A DNA stretch of 64,000 bases from CBDATB01 sp965199745 (lineage in GTDB: Bacteria > Bacteroidota > Bacteroidia > Cytophagales > Flammeovirgaceae): NCBI GenBank assembly GCA_965199745.1, contig CBDATB010000012.1, positions 372,001 to 436,000 on the forward strand. Reading direction: 5' to 3'. Below, piece after piece: positions 1-8,918 of this stretch (its first letter is position 1; every line of letters begins with the position of its first letter). Below the pieces are notes generated by a model. It was not told where the DNA came from. It did no database searches and was given only the letters and a program-made list of their open reading frames with translations. The translations under genes and the position numbers were made by a program.

Positions 1-3
1 GGG

Positions 4-50
4 TTGACAATTAAAAACAAAACAATACTTATTGGCTATTGTCAATTTTT
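4..50 (+). terminator. possible terminator of an upstream gene
   Basis: An 8-base inverted repeat (TTGACAAT at 4-11, ATTGTCAA at 38-45) encloses a 26-base loop and is followed by five T. It could end a gene lying left of the window. The long loop makes this weak. Confidence 0.25.
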
Positions 51-74
51 ATGCCTCTTTTACTCGTAGATGTG

Positions 75-97
75 TATCTTTACCCCTGAATTTGAAA
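75..97 (+). promoter_or_regulatory. probable typA promoter region
   Basis: TATCTTTA at 75-82 is one base from the Bacteroidota -7 consensus TAnnTTTG. The overlapping block from TCTTTACCC to AATTTGAAA (77-97) recurs almost unchanged before the desaturase gene at 21751-21770. No TTG lies at the expected distance upstream, so the exact start of transcription is unclear. Confidence 0.35.
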
Positions 98-101
98 GCC
101 T

Positions 102-1877
102 ATGTTAGCAATAAGAAATATTGCCATCATCGCTCATGTAGATCATGGCAAAACTACGCTGGTTGATAAAATAATTTATGCAACCGATAGCACAAATAAA
201 AAACAAAAGAACCGAGATCTAATCTTAGATAATAACGATTTAGAAAGGGAGCGAGGCATTACTATTATTGCTAAAAATGTGTCGGTTATGTATAAGGGAG
301 TAAAGATTAATATCATCGACACGCCTGGTCATGCAGACTTCGGCGGCGAAGTAGAGCGAGTACTTAAAATGGCAGATGGTGTACTACTATTGGTAGATGC
401 CTTTGAAGGAGTGATGCCACAAACTCGCTTTGTACTTGGCAAAGCCCTGTCCCTCGGACTCAAACCGATAGTGGTTATTAATAAAGTAGACAAAGAAAAC
501 TGCCGTCTCGAAGAAGTACATGAGCAGATTTTCGACCTGATGTTTAACCTCAATGCCACGGAAGAGCAACTCAATTTTGAAACTTTATACGGTTCTTCAA
601 AACAAGGTTGGATGAGCAAGTATTGGCGAAAACCCAGCAGTAATATTTTACCACTTTTAGATACTGTCATTGAAGAATTACCCCCTCCCCACCGGCGAGA
701 GGGAGTACCCATGATGCAAATTACTTCTATCGATTTTTCATCTTTCACTGGTCGTATCGCTATTGGTAGAGTATTTCAGGGTATTCTGCACGAAGGACAG
801 CTTTTGGGCTTGAGCAAATCTGATGGAAGTATTCAGAAAGTGCGGGTAAAAGAATTATATGTTTTCGAGGGTTTGGGTAAGAAAAAAACCGATAGAGTAG
901 GCACTGGTGATATCTGTGCTGTTACTGGTATAGCCGGTTTCGATATTGGTGATACGCTTACCGATTTTGATAATCCACAACTCATACCACGCATCAGCGT
1001 AGATGAACCTACTATGAGTATGCTTTTTGTCATTAATGACTCGCCGTTCTTCGGTAAAGAAGGGAAATTTGTTACTTCGCGTCATTTGCGTGATCGTTTG
1101 TTTAAAGAAACAGAAAAAAATCTGGCTTTGCGGGTAGAAGAAGCCGATACAGAAGATAAGTTTTTGGTGTATGGTCGTGGTGTTTTACACTTATCCGTAT
1201 TAATAGAGACTATGCGGCGTGAGGGTTATGAATTGCAGGTAGGACAGCCGCAGGTAATTTATAAGGAAATAGACACCAAAAAATACGAACCCATTGAGCA
1301 TTTGGTCATAGACGTCCCGGAAATTTACAGTAATAGAGCTATAGAGCTTGCTACCCAAAAGAAAGCCGAGCTAGTAGTGATAGAACCTCGTGGCGATGTG
1401 CAGCACTTAGAGTTTAATATTCCCGCTCGCGGATTAATTGGCCTTAGAAATAATATCTTAACAGCCAGTGCGGGTGAGGCAGTCATAACACATCGTTTTA
1501 AGTGCTTTGAACCTTATAAAGGAAAAATTCTGGGCAGGATTAACGGTTCTTTGGTGTCGATGGAAGCTGGCATTGCAACGGCTTATGCCATAGACAAACT
1601 ACAAAACAGAGGGGTGTTTTTTGTAAAACCAGGCGATAATTTATACGCTGGCCAGGTTATTGGTGAACATAACCGGACAACTGACCTGACTGTTAATGTG
1701 CAAAAAGGTAAAAAACTAACTAATATGCGTGCGGCAGGTGCTGATAATAGTACGCGTATTGTACCCCAAAAAAAGTTTTCGCTAGAAGAAACTTTAGAGT
1801 ATATTAATGCCGATGAATACGTAGAGGTAACGCCTCAGTCTATCAGAATCCGCAAGATAAAAATGCCTAAGTTTTGA
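102..1877 (+). CDS. typA: ribosome-associated translational GTPase TypA/BipA
   Basis: A translation-factor GTPase of the EF-G family that binds 70S ribosomes and assists assembly and translation under stress or cold. The 591 residues are close to the family's usual length of about 600. GTPase motifs are intact: AHVDHGKT at residues 11-18, RERGIT at 49-54, DTPGH at 73-77 and NKVD at 127-130. The EF-G-like domains and the C-terminal TypA domain follow (VTPQSIRIRK near the end); the extreme C-terminus is slightly shorter than in many homologues. The start is ATG with no Shine-Dalgarno sequence. It appears to be monocistronic, with 82 bases before the next gene. Confidence 0.95.
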   Translation: MLAIRNIAIIAHVDHGKTTLVDKIIYATDSTNKKQKNRDLILDNNDLERERGITIIAKNVSVMYKGVKINIIDTPGHADFGGEVERVLKMADGVLLLVDAFEGVMPQTRFVLGKALSLGLKPIVVINKVDKENCRLEEVHEQIFDLMFNLNATEEQLNFETLYGSSKQGWMSKYWRKPSSNILPLLDTVIEELPPPHRREGVPMMQITSIDFSSFTGRIAIGRVFQGILHEGQLLGLSKSDGSIQKVRVKELYVFEGLGKKKTDRVGTGDICAVTGIAGFDIGDTLTDFDNPQLIPRISVDEPTMSMLFVINDSPFFGKEGKFVTSRHLRDRLFKETEKNLALRVEEADTEDKFLVYGRGVLHLSVLIETMRREGYELQVGQPQVIYKEIDTKKYEPIEHLVIDVPEIYSNRAIELATQKKAELVVIEPRGDVQHLEFNIPARGLIGLRNNILTASAGEAVITHRFKCFEPYKGKILGRINGSLVSMEAGIATAYAIDKLQNRGVFFVKPGDNLYAGQVIGEHNRTTDLTVNVQKGKKLTNMRAAGADNSTRIVPQKKFSLEETLEYINADEYVEVTPQSIRIRKIKMPKF

Positions 1878-1959
1878 AATACTTTTTTATTGGCAAACAA
1901 AAATGCTTTATGTTTATAGGTAATTGAGAGGTTCAAACTTATTTCAATAATTATTAATT

Positions 1960-3063
1960 ATGCAAGGTTATCGTTTCACCAAATATGTTTCCCCGCCTGA
2001 GGAAAAGCAAGCTCCCTTCGACAAGCTACTCAATATTTTTTTGCAACTCGTCAATATTACTAGTGGAAATGTTAGCGAGGCCTTGAGCTGGCTTACTAAT
2101 ATCGACTCGCAGTATAACCTTACTGCTGATGGTTATGGTATAGGCAATTTTATTCAAGATCTCAAAGATAAAGGTTACCTGACCGAAGATGAGGATACGC
2201 CTGGCACTTTTAAAATATCTGCTAAAAGCGAGCAAAAAATTCGCAGAGATGCCTTGGAAGAAATCTTCGGCAAACTCAAAAAAGGCAACCGCGGTAACCA
2301 TACTACACACTCTACCGGCAATACTGGCGACGAGCTTAGTCCCGATAGACACCCCTACCAATTTGGTGATCCTATAGATCACATCTCCATGACCGAATCT
2401 ATCCGCAACGCGCAAATCAACCATGGTATTGATAGTTTTACAATAACTCAAGATGATCTTGAAATCCTGGACAAAGAGTATAAAACTCAGACTTCTACCG
2501 TACTCATGATTGACATTTCTCATTCTATGGTTTTGTATGGAGAAGACCGAATTACTCCCGCTAAAAAAGTAGCTATGGCTCTAGCTGAACTCATCACTAG
2601 AAAATATAAAAAAGATACCCTTGACATTATCGTCTTTGGCAATGATGCTTGGCAAATTCAGATTAAAGACTTGCCTTACTTGCAAGTAGGCCCTTACCAC
2701 ACCAATACAGTGGCTGGCTTAGAATTAGCTATGGACTTGCTACGCAGAAAAAAGAATGCTAACAAGCAAATTTTTATGATTACTGACGGTAAACCTACCT
2801 GCCTTAAAGAAGGCTTGCGTTATTATAAAAACAGCTTTGGGTTAGACGTAAGAATTATCAATAAAACGCTTAATCTCGCCGCACAATGTAGGCGCATAAA
2901 TATTCCGATTACAACATTCATGATTGCCTCTGATCCTTATTTGCAACAATTTGTACGTGAATTTACCCAAGCTAATAACGGTAATGCCTATTATAGTAAG
3001 CTTGAAGGTTTAGGCGACCTAATTTTTGAAGACTATAGCCGTAATAGAAAGAAAAAACTTTAG
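1960..3063 (+). CDS. von Willebrand factor A domain protein
   Basis: A cytoplasmic protein with no signal peptide. Residues 1-110 are a charged, helical N-terminal region, followed by a Gly/Thr/Asn-rich linker (about 110-140). From about residue 180 a VWA domain begins with a metal-ion-dependent adhesion site: DISHS at 185-189 and the later TDGKP near 275-279. Such proteins usually act with a MoxR or magnesium-chelatase-type AAA ATPase as metal-dependent adaptors; no such ATPase is next to it here. The promoter may be TATGTTTA at 1909-1916. The domain is clear; the partner and the cellular role are unknown. Confidence 0.8.
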   Translation: MQGYRFTKYVSPPEEKQAPFDKLLNIFLQLVNITSGNVSEALSWLTNIDSQYNLTADGYGIGNFIQDLKDKGYLTEDEDTPGTFKISAKSEQKIRRDALEEIFGKLKKGNRGNHTTHSTGNTGDELSPDRHPYQFGDPIDHISMTESIRNAQINHGIDSFTITQDDLEILDKEYKTQTSTVLMIDISHSMVLYGEDRITPAKKVAMALAELITRKYKKDTLDIIVFGNDAWQIQIKDLPYLQVGPYHTNTVAGLELAMDLLRRKKNANKQIFMITDGKPTCLKEGLRYYKNSFGLDVRIINKTLNLAAQCRRINIPITTFMIASDPYLQQFVREFTQANNGNAYYSKLEGLGDLIFEDYSRNRKKKL

Positions 3064-3182
3064 AATGTAATTTGTGTTAAACAGAAACCTTTCAAATTAT
3101 TTACTTTTATTGTCTTTCGGGCAGGTTCGCTTGTCTTACCATTTGAATATTAAATCTATTGTTTTACTAAAGCAAAAATAAA

Positions 3183-4100
3183 ATGAACAAATTAAAGCAA
3201 TCTACAATATTGATTTTTATAGTCTCATTACTATTCTCGTGTCGTAATAATGACAATTCCACAACCCCATTAGCTCCTGATGAGATCTATACTGAAGAAA
3301 CTGTTTCTAGCGGTGCTTTCACCAATCTGTCAAGTCTTGTGAATCAGAATGCTGTTTTCAGCAACTCCTTCGGTGGTCGCTTGGAAACTTCAGCACTGGG
3401 TTTTTATAAAAAATATCGGGAAAGCGTGAACAGCATCACCGATAACACCTGTGCTGTCGTTAAGTATGAAGAAAGCTCTTTGTCTATTACCATTGATTAT
3501 GGTGATGGTTGCGAGGTAGAAGGTAGTTTTATATCCGGTCGTATTACCTCTACTATTAGTGATTACAGTATTTCTCTAACAGCTATCTCATTAAAGATGA
3601 CTGTTGAAACTGAAAATTTCTTCATTGATGGTACCGAAATAAGTGGTACACAGGTCATTACTTCAACAATGTCATTAGATGGAGGTACCATAAATAGTAT
3701 TAATCAGACAACTGTTTTGAAGCGAGGCCGTATTACTTTTCCCAATAAAAAAACTATTGCTAGAGAAGGCACCTGGGCCGATGTAATTACTTTTAATGAA
3801 CACACCGAAGAAGACATGCAAATTAGCCGAACGGGTACTAGCTCGGGTACTAATTCCGGAGGTACTGCTTATACTTCTACTATCACTAAGGCCTTGGTCA
3901 TGGACTCTAAATGTAAGCTAAAAGATATTGGTTTTTTCCCTCAAAGCGGTACTGTAAGTATTACATTAACAGCTCGTGGTGACAATATTATACTTGATTA
4001 CGGAAATGGTACTTGCGATGAAACTGCCACTGTTACCACAGCTAAACAAAGCCGTGAGATTACATTATCTGAAATTAAAAAATGGTTACTGGATGGATAG
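3183..4100 (+). CDS. hypothetical lipoprotein
   Basis: The N-terminus is a lipoprotein signal: a short basic stretch, a hydrophobic core and the lipobox LFSC with Cys20. The mature part is rich in Ser, Thr and Gly and predicted to be largely beta-strand, with repeated short segments of alternating polar and hydrophobic residues. Three cysteines remain in the mature part besides the lipidated one (for example in NTCAVV and GDGCEVEG). I do not recognise the family. It follows the VWA gene on the same strand after 119 bases, so it may have its own promoter. A strong terminator lies 30 bases after its stop. Confidence 0.65.
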   Translation: MNKLKQSTILIFIVSLLFSCRNNDNSTTPLAPDEIYTEETVSSGAFTNLSSLVNQNAVFSNSFGGRLETSALGFYKKYRESVNSITDNTCAVVKYEESSLSITIDYGDGCEVEGSFISGRITSTISDYSISLTAISLKMTVETENFFIDGTEISGTQVITSTMSLDGGTINSINQTTVLKRGRITFPNKKTIAREGTWADVITFNEHTEEDMQISRTGTSSGTNSGGTAYTSTITKALVMDSKCKLKDIGFFPQSGTVSITLTARGDNIILDYGNGTCDETATVTTAKQSREITLSEIKKWLLDG

Positions 4101-4130
4101 ATATCAAAAAAAAATCTTCCTAAAATAAAA

Positions 4131-4160
4131 AAGACTGTCCTCTAAGACAGTCTTTTTTTT
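4131..4160. terminator. bidirectional intrinsic terminator
   Basis: A perfect 9-base stem, AAGACTGTC (4131-4139) and GACAGTCTT (4146-4154), has a 6-base loop, an A-rich run upstream and a T-run downstream. It lies between two convergent genes (stops at 4100 and 4180) and should stop transcription from both sides. Confidence 0.9.
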
Positions 4161-4179
4161 ATGCGTTTTTATCACAATT

Positions 4180-7100
4180 TTACAATTTCCTTATTTTAAT
4201 ATTTTTATACCAAACTTGGTTGCCGTGATCTTGTAAAGATATATGTCCTTTTTTAGCCTTAGCAAATCCGGGCATTTTTACAAACTTGCTGCCTGCCACC
4301 AGTGCTTTCCATTCTTCATTCCACAACTGGTATTCTACCACTTTATAACCATTGAGCCAGTGGGCTACTAAACCGTCTTTCACTCTAATGCTTACTTTAT
4401 TCCATTTACCAGCCGGTTTGACTGTTATAAACTTACAGGAAAGTAAATCATACAAGTCACCTGCTTGATGTTTGGCTATTTTTCCATCAGGATGTCCCGG
4501 ATTATCTAATACTTGCATTTCAGGACCGGTCTCCCAAACATAATTGTATTGGCTATCTTCTACTACATTATACATAATACCGCTATTTCCATTCTCAGCG
4601 ACTTTCCACCAGAGTTTCAGTTCAAAATTTTTAAATTTTTCTGTCGTGATAATATCACCACCATCGCGCATCTGCCAGCCATTAGCACTTTTTTTATCGG
4701 GTACTAAACTGAGTGCTTCATCTTTTATTTTCCAACTTGAACCGATTGTTTTCTTTTTAAAATTGCGCCATCCATTAGTAGTTTTTCCATCAAAAAGTAA
4801 TTTCCAACCTTCTTGCTTTTCTAAATCTGTGAGTTGGTTATCTTGTACTTTGCTGTGTGGTGTAGTTTGGAAACCTTGTTTATTTTCAGGAATATGATTC
4901 ATTGTATACCAAGCCTCTGTTGTCCAGAGTTCGTTTTGATTCTCACTTATCCAAGCACCCATTAATCGAATATATACTACATGATTGGCTTTCATTCCTG
5001 CTAATTCGAGAAATACTCTACGTCGATCTTTTGAAACATTCACAGAGACAATTTTTAATTCTTTTTCATCTAATTTAGGTCCGCCGTATTCTTCAGTGGG
5101 TTTATAATACCACTGTTTTATTAGGTAATCCTGTTTATCCCAGCCATCGTTCGGATCAAGTGCTTCTGTAAAAATAATTTCTACTCCGTTGGAACATGCT
5201 GAAACTGACAGCATTTCAAAAGTATTGATATTATTATATTTTATTTTTTGCAAACCATACCAATATTTACCATAATGTTGCCAGTTGCCTGTAGAACCTA
5301 CTCCACCGATGTAGAGTGCATTATCAGGACCCCAGCATACTCGGTTAACTCCAGCCTCTAGCCCTTGTGTGAACCTAAATACACAACCTTGATAAAAGTC
5401 ATTTACTTTTTCTACAAAAACACGCTTCAATCCTCCATGTGTTACCTCACCGTGAAGCATTTGTCCATTATAAGGACCGTCGTTTAAATAAACTGGTTGG
5501 CTTGGCGAGTTTCCTATTTCATCTTGTGGTAACCAGACAACTGGTAGGGTTTCCGCAAGTTTTGCCGTACCCTCAAAATCAACTGAACGTGAGCCATACC
5601 AAGCGTTTGGCTTTACATGTACAATTTTACTAGCTGGTAGCCAATCACCTTGATTATCGGCAACAAATATCTGTTGGTCTACTCCTATACCAATACCATT
5701 GGGAGTGCGCAGTCCGTGAGCTATAAATTCAACGGTTCCTTTATTTTTAGAAATTTTTATCACTTTGCCTCTGTCCGGGTTTTGTGGCTGTGTGCTAGCA
5801 CCCCCCGGATTGATGGCAGTGGCTAGGTTGCCATAAAAATAACCATCTTGATAAACCAAACCAAAAGCAAATTCGTGAAAATTTCCGGTAGCTCCCCAAT
5901 TATAAGCGACTGCTTCATATCTGTCTATCAATTCGTCTCCGTTTAGATCGACTAGCTTAGTTAATTCTTGCTTTTGCAAAATATAAATTTCCCCATCCAC
6001 TACTTTTAAGCCCAAAGGCTCGGCTAATCCTGTGGCAATACGCTTGACTTTAACCTGACTGGTATCGGGTTTATCACCGGTCACCCCATCTATTATATAG
6101 ACAGCTCCTAGCGAGTCCCAAGTAGAAACAACCAAGCGTCCGTCAGGTAGGAAGTCCATACCTGCTACTCTAGGTTTGAAAGCTGCTGGGCGGATAGTTA
6201 TCAAATTATAACTCGGATGTATGTCTTGTAGTGGATAAGTATCGCCGGGCACCCTGCGGGTAAGGGTTTCGGGTTCTTTCTGTGCTTTAGCTTTGTTAAT
6301 GTCTCTGGGATTGTGAGTGAACACTTCTGGAGGTATTGGTGTAAATTTATCACTACCATGTGGTACCCATTGCAGCGAAATACCAAGTGCTGCTCCTACA
6401 CTAAAGTACGTTAATTTAAAAGGATGTGCGCCTGCTTTTAGTACTACTTCTCCATCTTTAGCACTAATGGCATGAACTCCATCATGATTGATAACTACTT
6501 TGTCATTGATTTGTAAACGGGAACCCCCGTCACTGACTAATCGAAAGGCATACTTAGTCGATTTTTTTACATTGATAAAGCCGGTTAGCACTAACACACT
6601 ATTTTCGGATAATTCTGCTAACTGTTCCTCATCGGCATCAATAGCGGGAATAGCCTCTGAAAAAGTAGGTTTTTTGTCTTCTGGTATTTCTGGAATATTA
6701 GTAAGTACTTTTTCAAACACATAGGCACTTAACGCCACACCATTTGGTGTTTGCTTTTTTTGTTTACGGGAATTTTTTTTCTTTTCTTTATCAAAAGAAA
6801 GGATATAATTAACCATTTCCACAGCATCTTCAAAAGCTAAGTCTATATGTGCTGTCATCACTTGTGTCCCCCACACCCCTGAGCCACCTTTGATAATTTT
6901 GTAAGCTAATTCTTCTACAACCAAAGGGTCTTTTGGATATTTTTTAGCAATAGCAACATAGGAGGGACCTATGGTTTGTTTTGCTGGATTATGGCAAGTA
7001 TGGCAATCGCTTCCTTCTATCAGTGCCAAGCCTGCTGTTTTTTCTTCCTTTGATCTTAGCTTTTCGATAGCACCATAAGGGTAGAAGTAAGTGGTAAGTG

Positions 7101-7788
7101 TAGTAGTAGTATTAGATTTTAATGTAAGAGTTCCTTGCAAATCTATCACACTTACTCCTACAACTGTACGATTATGCTGCTTTTGTATTTTCCAGTTGCC
7201 ATCTGTTATTACGGAAGCCTCCGATAGTAATGAAGATAGGCTTACCTGTATGTTGACCTGCATACCAGCAGGTAGATTGGAGAGTGTAAATTCTCTTTCT
7301 AAACCGATCATTCCGTCTTCACCTATTCGGAATTCGGGTTGTTCGCGTACTAATATTTTGTTTCCTTCTGGTGTGTTTAGTTCGTATTCTAGTATAACAT
7401 GCCCTTGTTTAAATTCATGCCCTTTGTAGCGGATTTTAGGTACAAATGCGTTGCCGTTTCTTACTAATATCCAAGGACTACCTTGCAAGGTATCTTTAAG
7501 GTAGTAAGCTCCTAAGCTAGTCGGTTGTGGTCCGTGTTTGGTTGTATACACTGCACCGTCTAAATTTACCCCTCCATCCCAGACTTTATACAGTTTGGCT
7601 TTGGTAAAGTCATAAGCTAGCCATATATTTTCGTGCAAAGCAATAGTAAGCATACGGGGTTGTCCGTCTAATACTGATCGGAATACCCACGAGTTGATAG
7701 GTCGGCTTATATTTGATTTTTTTTCGCAACTAATGCTAATCAACACAGATAGCAGCATTACTAATAGCTTGGGTAACTGTTTTTTCAT
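4180..7788 (-). CDS. multidomain lipoprotein: cytochrome c, PA14, beta-propeller, DUF1080
   Basis: A 1202-residue surface or periplasmic lipoprotein with lipobox Cys21. Domains in order: an N-terminal beta-rich region (about 30-240); a class I cytochrome c with the haem site CHTCH near residue 261 and a candidate Met ligand in TQVMTAH; a PA14-like carbohydrate-binding module (about 350-480); a six-bladed glucose/sorbosone dehydrogenase-like propeller (about 530-860); and a C-terminal DUF1080 domain (about 1005-1202), a lectin-like fold found in 3-keto-glycoside hydrolases. Known relatives are giant cytochromes of Bacteroidota, Planctomycetes and Verrucomicrobia. I infer carbohydrate oxidation or cleavage coupled to electron transfer at the cell surface; the substrate is not known. 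Confidence 0.85.
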   Translation of the reverse strand: MKKQLPKLLVMLLSVLISISCEKKSNISRPINSWVFRSVLDGQPRMLTIALHENIWLAYDFTKAKLYKVWDGGVNLDGAVYTTKHGPQPTSLGAYYLKDTLQGSPWILVRNGNAFVPKIRYKGHEFKQGHVILEYELNTPEGNKILVREQPEFRIGEDGMIGLEREFTLSNLPAGMQVNIQVSLSSLLSEASVITDGNWKIQKQHNRTVVGVSVIDLQGTLTLKSNTTTTLTTYFYPYGAIEKLRSKEEKTAGLALIEGSDCHTCHNPAKQTIGPSYVAIAKKYPKDPLVVEELAYKIIKGGSGVWGTQVMTAHIDLAFEDAVEMVNYILSFDKEKKKNSRKQKKQTPNGVALSAYVFEKVLTNIPEIPEDKKPTFSEAIPAIDADEEQLAELSENSVLVLTGFINVKKSTKYAFRLVSDGGSRLQINDKVVINHDGVHAISAKDGEVVLKAGAHPFKLTYFSVGAALGISLQWVPHGSDKFTPIPPEVFTHNPRDINKAKAQKEPETLTRRVPGDTYPLQDIHPSYNLITIRPAAFKPRVAGMDFLPDGRLVVSTWDSLGAVYIIDGVTGDKPDTSQVKVKRIATGLAEPLGLKVVDGEIYILQKQELTKLVDLNGDELIDRYEAVAYNWGATGNFHEFAFGLVYQDGYFYGNLATAINPGGASTQPQNPDRGKVIKISKNKGTVEFIAHGLRTPNGIGIGVDQQIFVADNQGDWLPASKIVHVKPNAWYGSRSVDFEGTAKLAETLPVVWLPQDEIGNSPSQPVYLNDGPYNGQMLHGEVTHGGLKRVFVEKVNDFYQGCVFRFTQGLEAGVNRVCWGPDNALYIGGVGSTGNWQHYGKYWYGLQKIKYNNINTFEMLSVSACSNGVEIIFTEALDPNDGWDKQDYLIKQWYYKPTEEYGGPKLDEKELKIVSVNVSKDRRRVFLELAGMKANHVVYIRLMGAWISENQNELWTTEAWYTMNHIPENKQGFQTTPHSKVQDNQLTDLEKQEGWKLLFDGKTTNGWRNFKKKTIGSSWKIKDEALSLVPDKKSANGWQMRDGGDIITTEKFKNFELKLWWKVAENGNSGIMYNVVEDSQYNYVWETGPEMQVLDNPGHPDGKIAKHQAGDLYDLLSCKFITVKPAGKWNKVSIRVKDGLVAHWLNGYKVVEYQLWNEEWKALVAGSKFVKMPGFAKAKKGHISLQDHGNQVWYKNIKIRKL

Positions 7789-8053
7789 AAGAAATATTTA
7801 TTTGTAAATAGTCAAATGATTTTTTTAATGGAAAAGGTTGTTCTCTTTCAATATGTAGGTAAAGTGCCTGTTTTTTCCAAAGATAATCAAACTTGTACAA
7901 TACGGGAGAAATTCACCTTAATTCATTTATCAGTTTTTCACTGCAAATAAAGGCATTTTACCCTAAAAACTGAGTCTAAATCGTTGCCGTGTAGCGTTAG
8001 TTAGGAGTCCAGAAGGTAAGCATTCATTTTTATAATATATTTTCAAATGTAGT

Positions 8054-8860
8054 TTACTTACCAAAGAGCTTACTTTTAGCGGCTTCTCTTTTCATTTTTT
8101 CGGATAGGTCTTTTCCTAAATATAAATCAATGAGATAATGTGCAATATATAAAACGGGTGTTAGCAAAACGGCAACAGCGAACTTGTAAACATAATTAAT
8201 GATACCAATACCAATAACTTGTGCAAAACTCATTTTTCCAAATATATAAAAAGCAATAAATAGTACGACGAAGCTGTCCACGAGCTGAGAAACCAGAGTA
8301 GAGCCTGTTGCTCGTAACCATATTTTTTTACTGCCAGTATGTTTTCTCAGCCGGTGGAAAACAAAAACATCTGTAAACTGACCCACTAAAAAGGCTGTTA
8401 AAGACCCAATGATGATACCCAAGCCTTGTCGGAAGATATATCGAAAAGATTCATTAATATTCAGATAGTTCCCATGGCTATCAACGCCGTATAAATCAAG
8501 CCAGAATTTTGCAGGGGGTAGTTCGGTGGTTGACCATATTACAATAAAGATGTAAGACATTAAGCCAGCCGACAAGAAAGATATTTTCTTTACACCTTTT
8601 TTACCAAAATATTCATTGATAATATCAGTTGCAATAAATACGACTGGCCAAATAAGTACGCCGGCTGTTAAGTTGAAGTCTAAAATAAAACCAAAGAAGC
8701 TTATCTGGGCAGGCGGTAAGCTCAAAGTTTTTTCCAAAGAGAATATTTTTACACCAATAACTTCGGCAACGATAACGTTAGAGAGGAATAGGGCACATAA
8801 AAATAAGAGGAGGTTATTCCTCTTATTTTGAACAAATGATAAGGCAAATTCTTTTTGCAA
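8054..8860 (-). CDS. yhhQ: queuosine precursor transporter (YhhQ/VUT family)
   Basis: An integral membrane protein of about six helices that, by family knowledge, imports queuosine precursors (preQ0/preQ1) for tRNA modification. The family signature around STLVSQLVDSFVV and the N-terminal LFLSNVIVAEV segment are present; 268 residues is somewhat longer than E. coli YhhQ. No ATG is available: the in-frame stretch back to the preceding stop contains only a TTG at 8858-8860 as a plausible start. The stop of the upstream oxidase gene is 58 bases away, so it may be co-transcribed with the oxidase genes. The exact substrate is inferred. Confidence 0.85.
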   Translation of the reverse strand: MQKEFALSFVQNKRNNLLLFLCALFLSNVIVAEVIGVKIFSLEKTLSLPPAQISFFGFILDFNLTAGVLIWPVVFIATDIINEYFGKKGVKKISFLSAGLMSYIFIVIWSTTELPPAKFWLDLYGVDSHGNYLNINESFRYIFRQGLGIIIGSLTAFLVGQFTDVFVFHRLRKHTGSKKIWLRATGSTLVSQLVDSFVVLFIAFYIFGKMSFAQVIGIGIINYVYKFAVAVLLTPVLYIAHYLIDLYLGKDLSEKMKREAAKSKLFGK

Positions 8861-8918
8861 AACTCTTAGTGTTAGGTAAATTCGCTTAGTAATTATTGGG
8901 TATCAAGTCCTTTGTTTC

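Noticed and set aside
329..748. 139-codon minus-strand ORF
   Set aside because: Lies fully inside typA, whose product is a full-length match to a known family; the antisense product is low-complexity.
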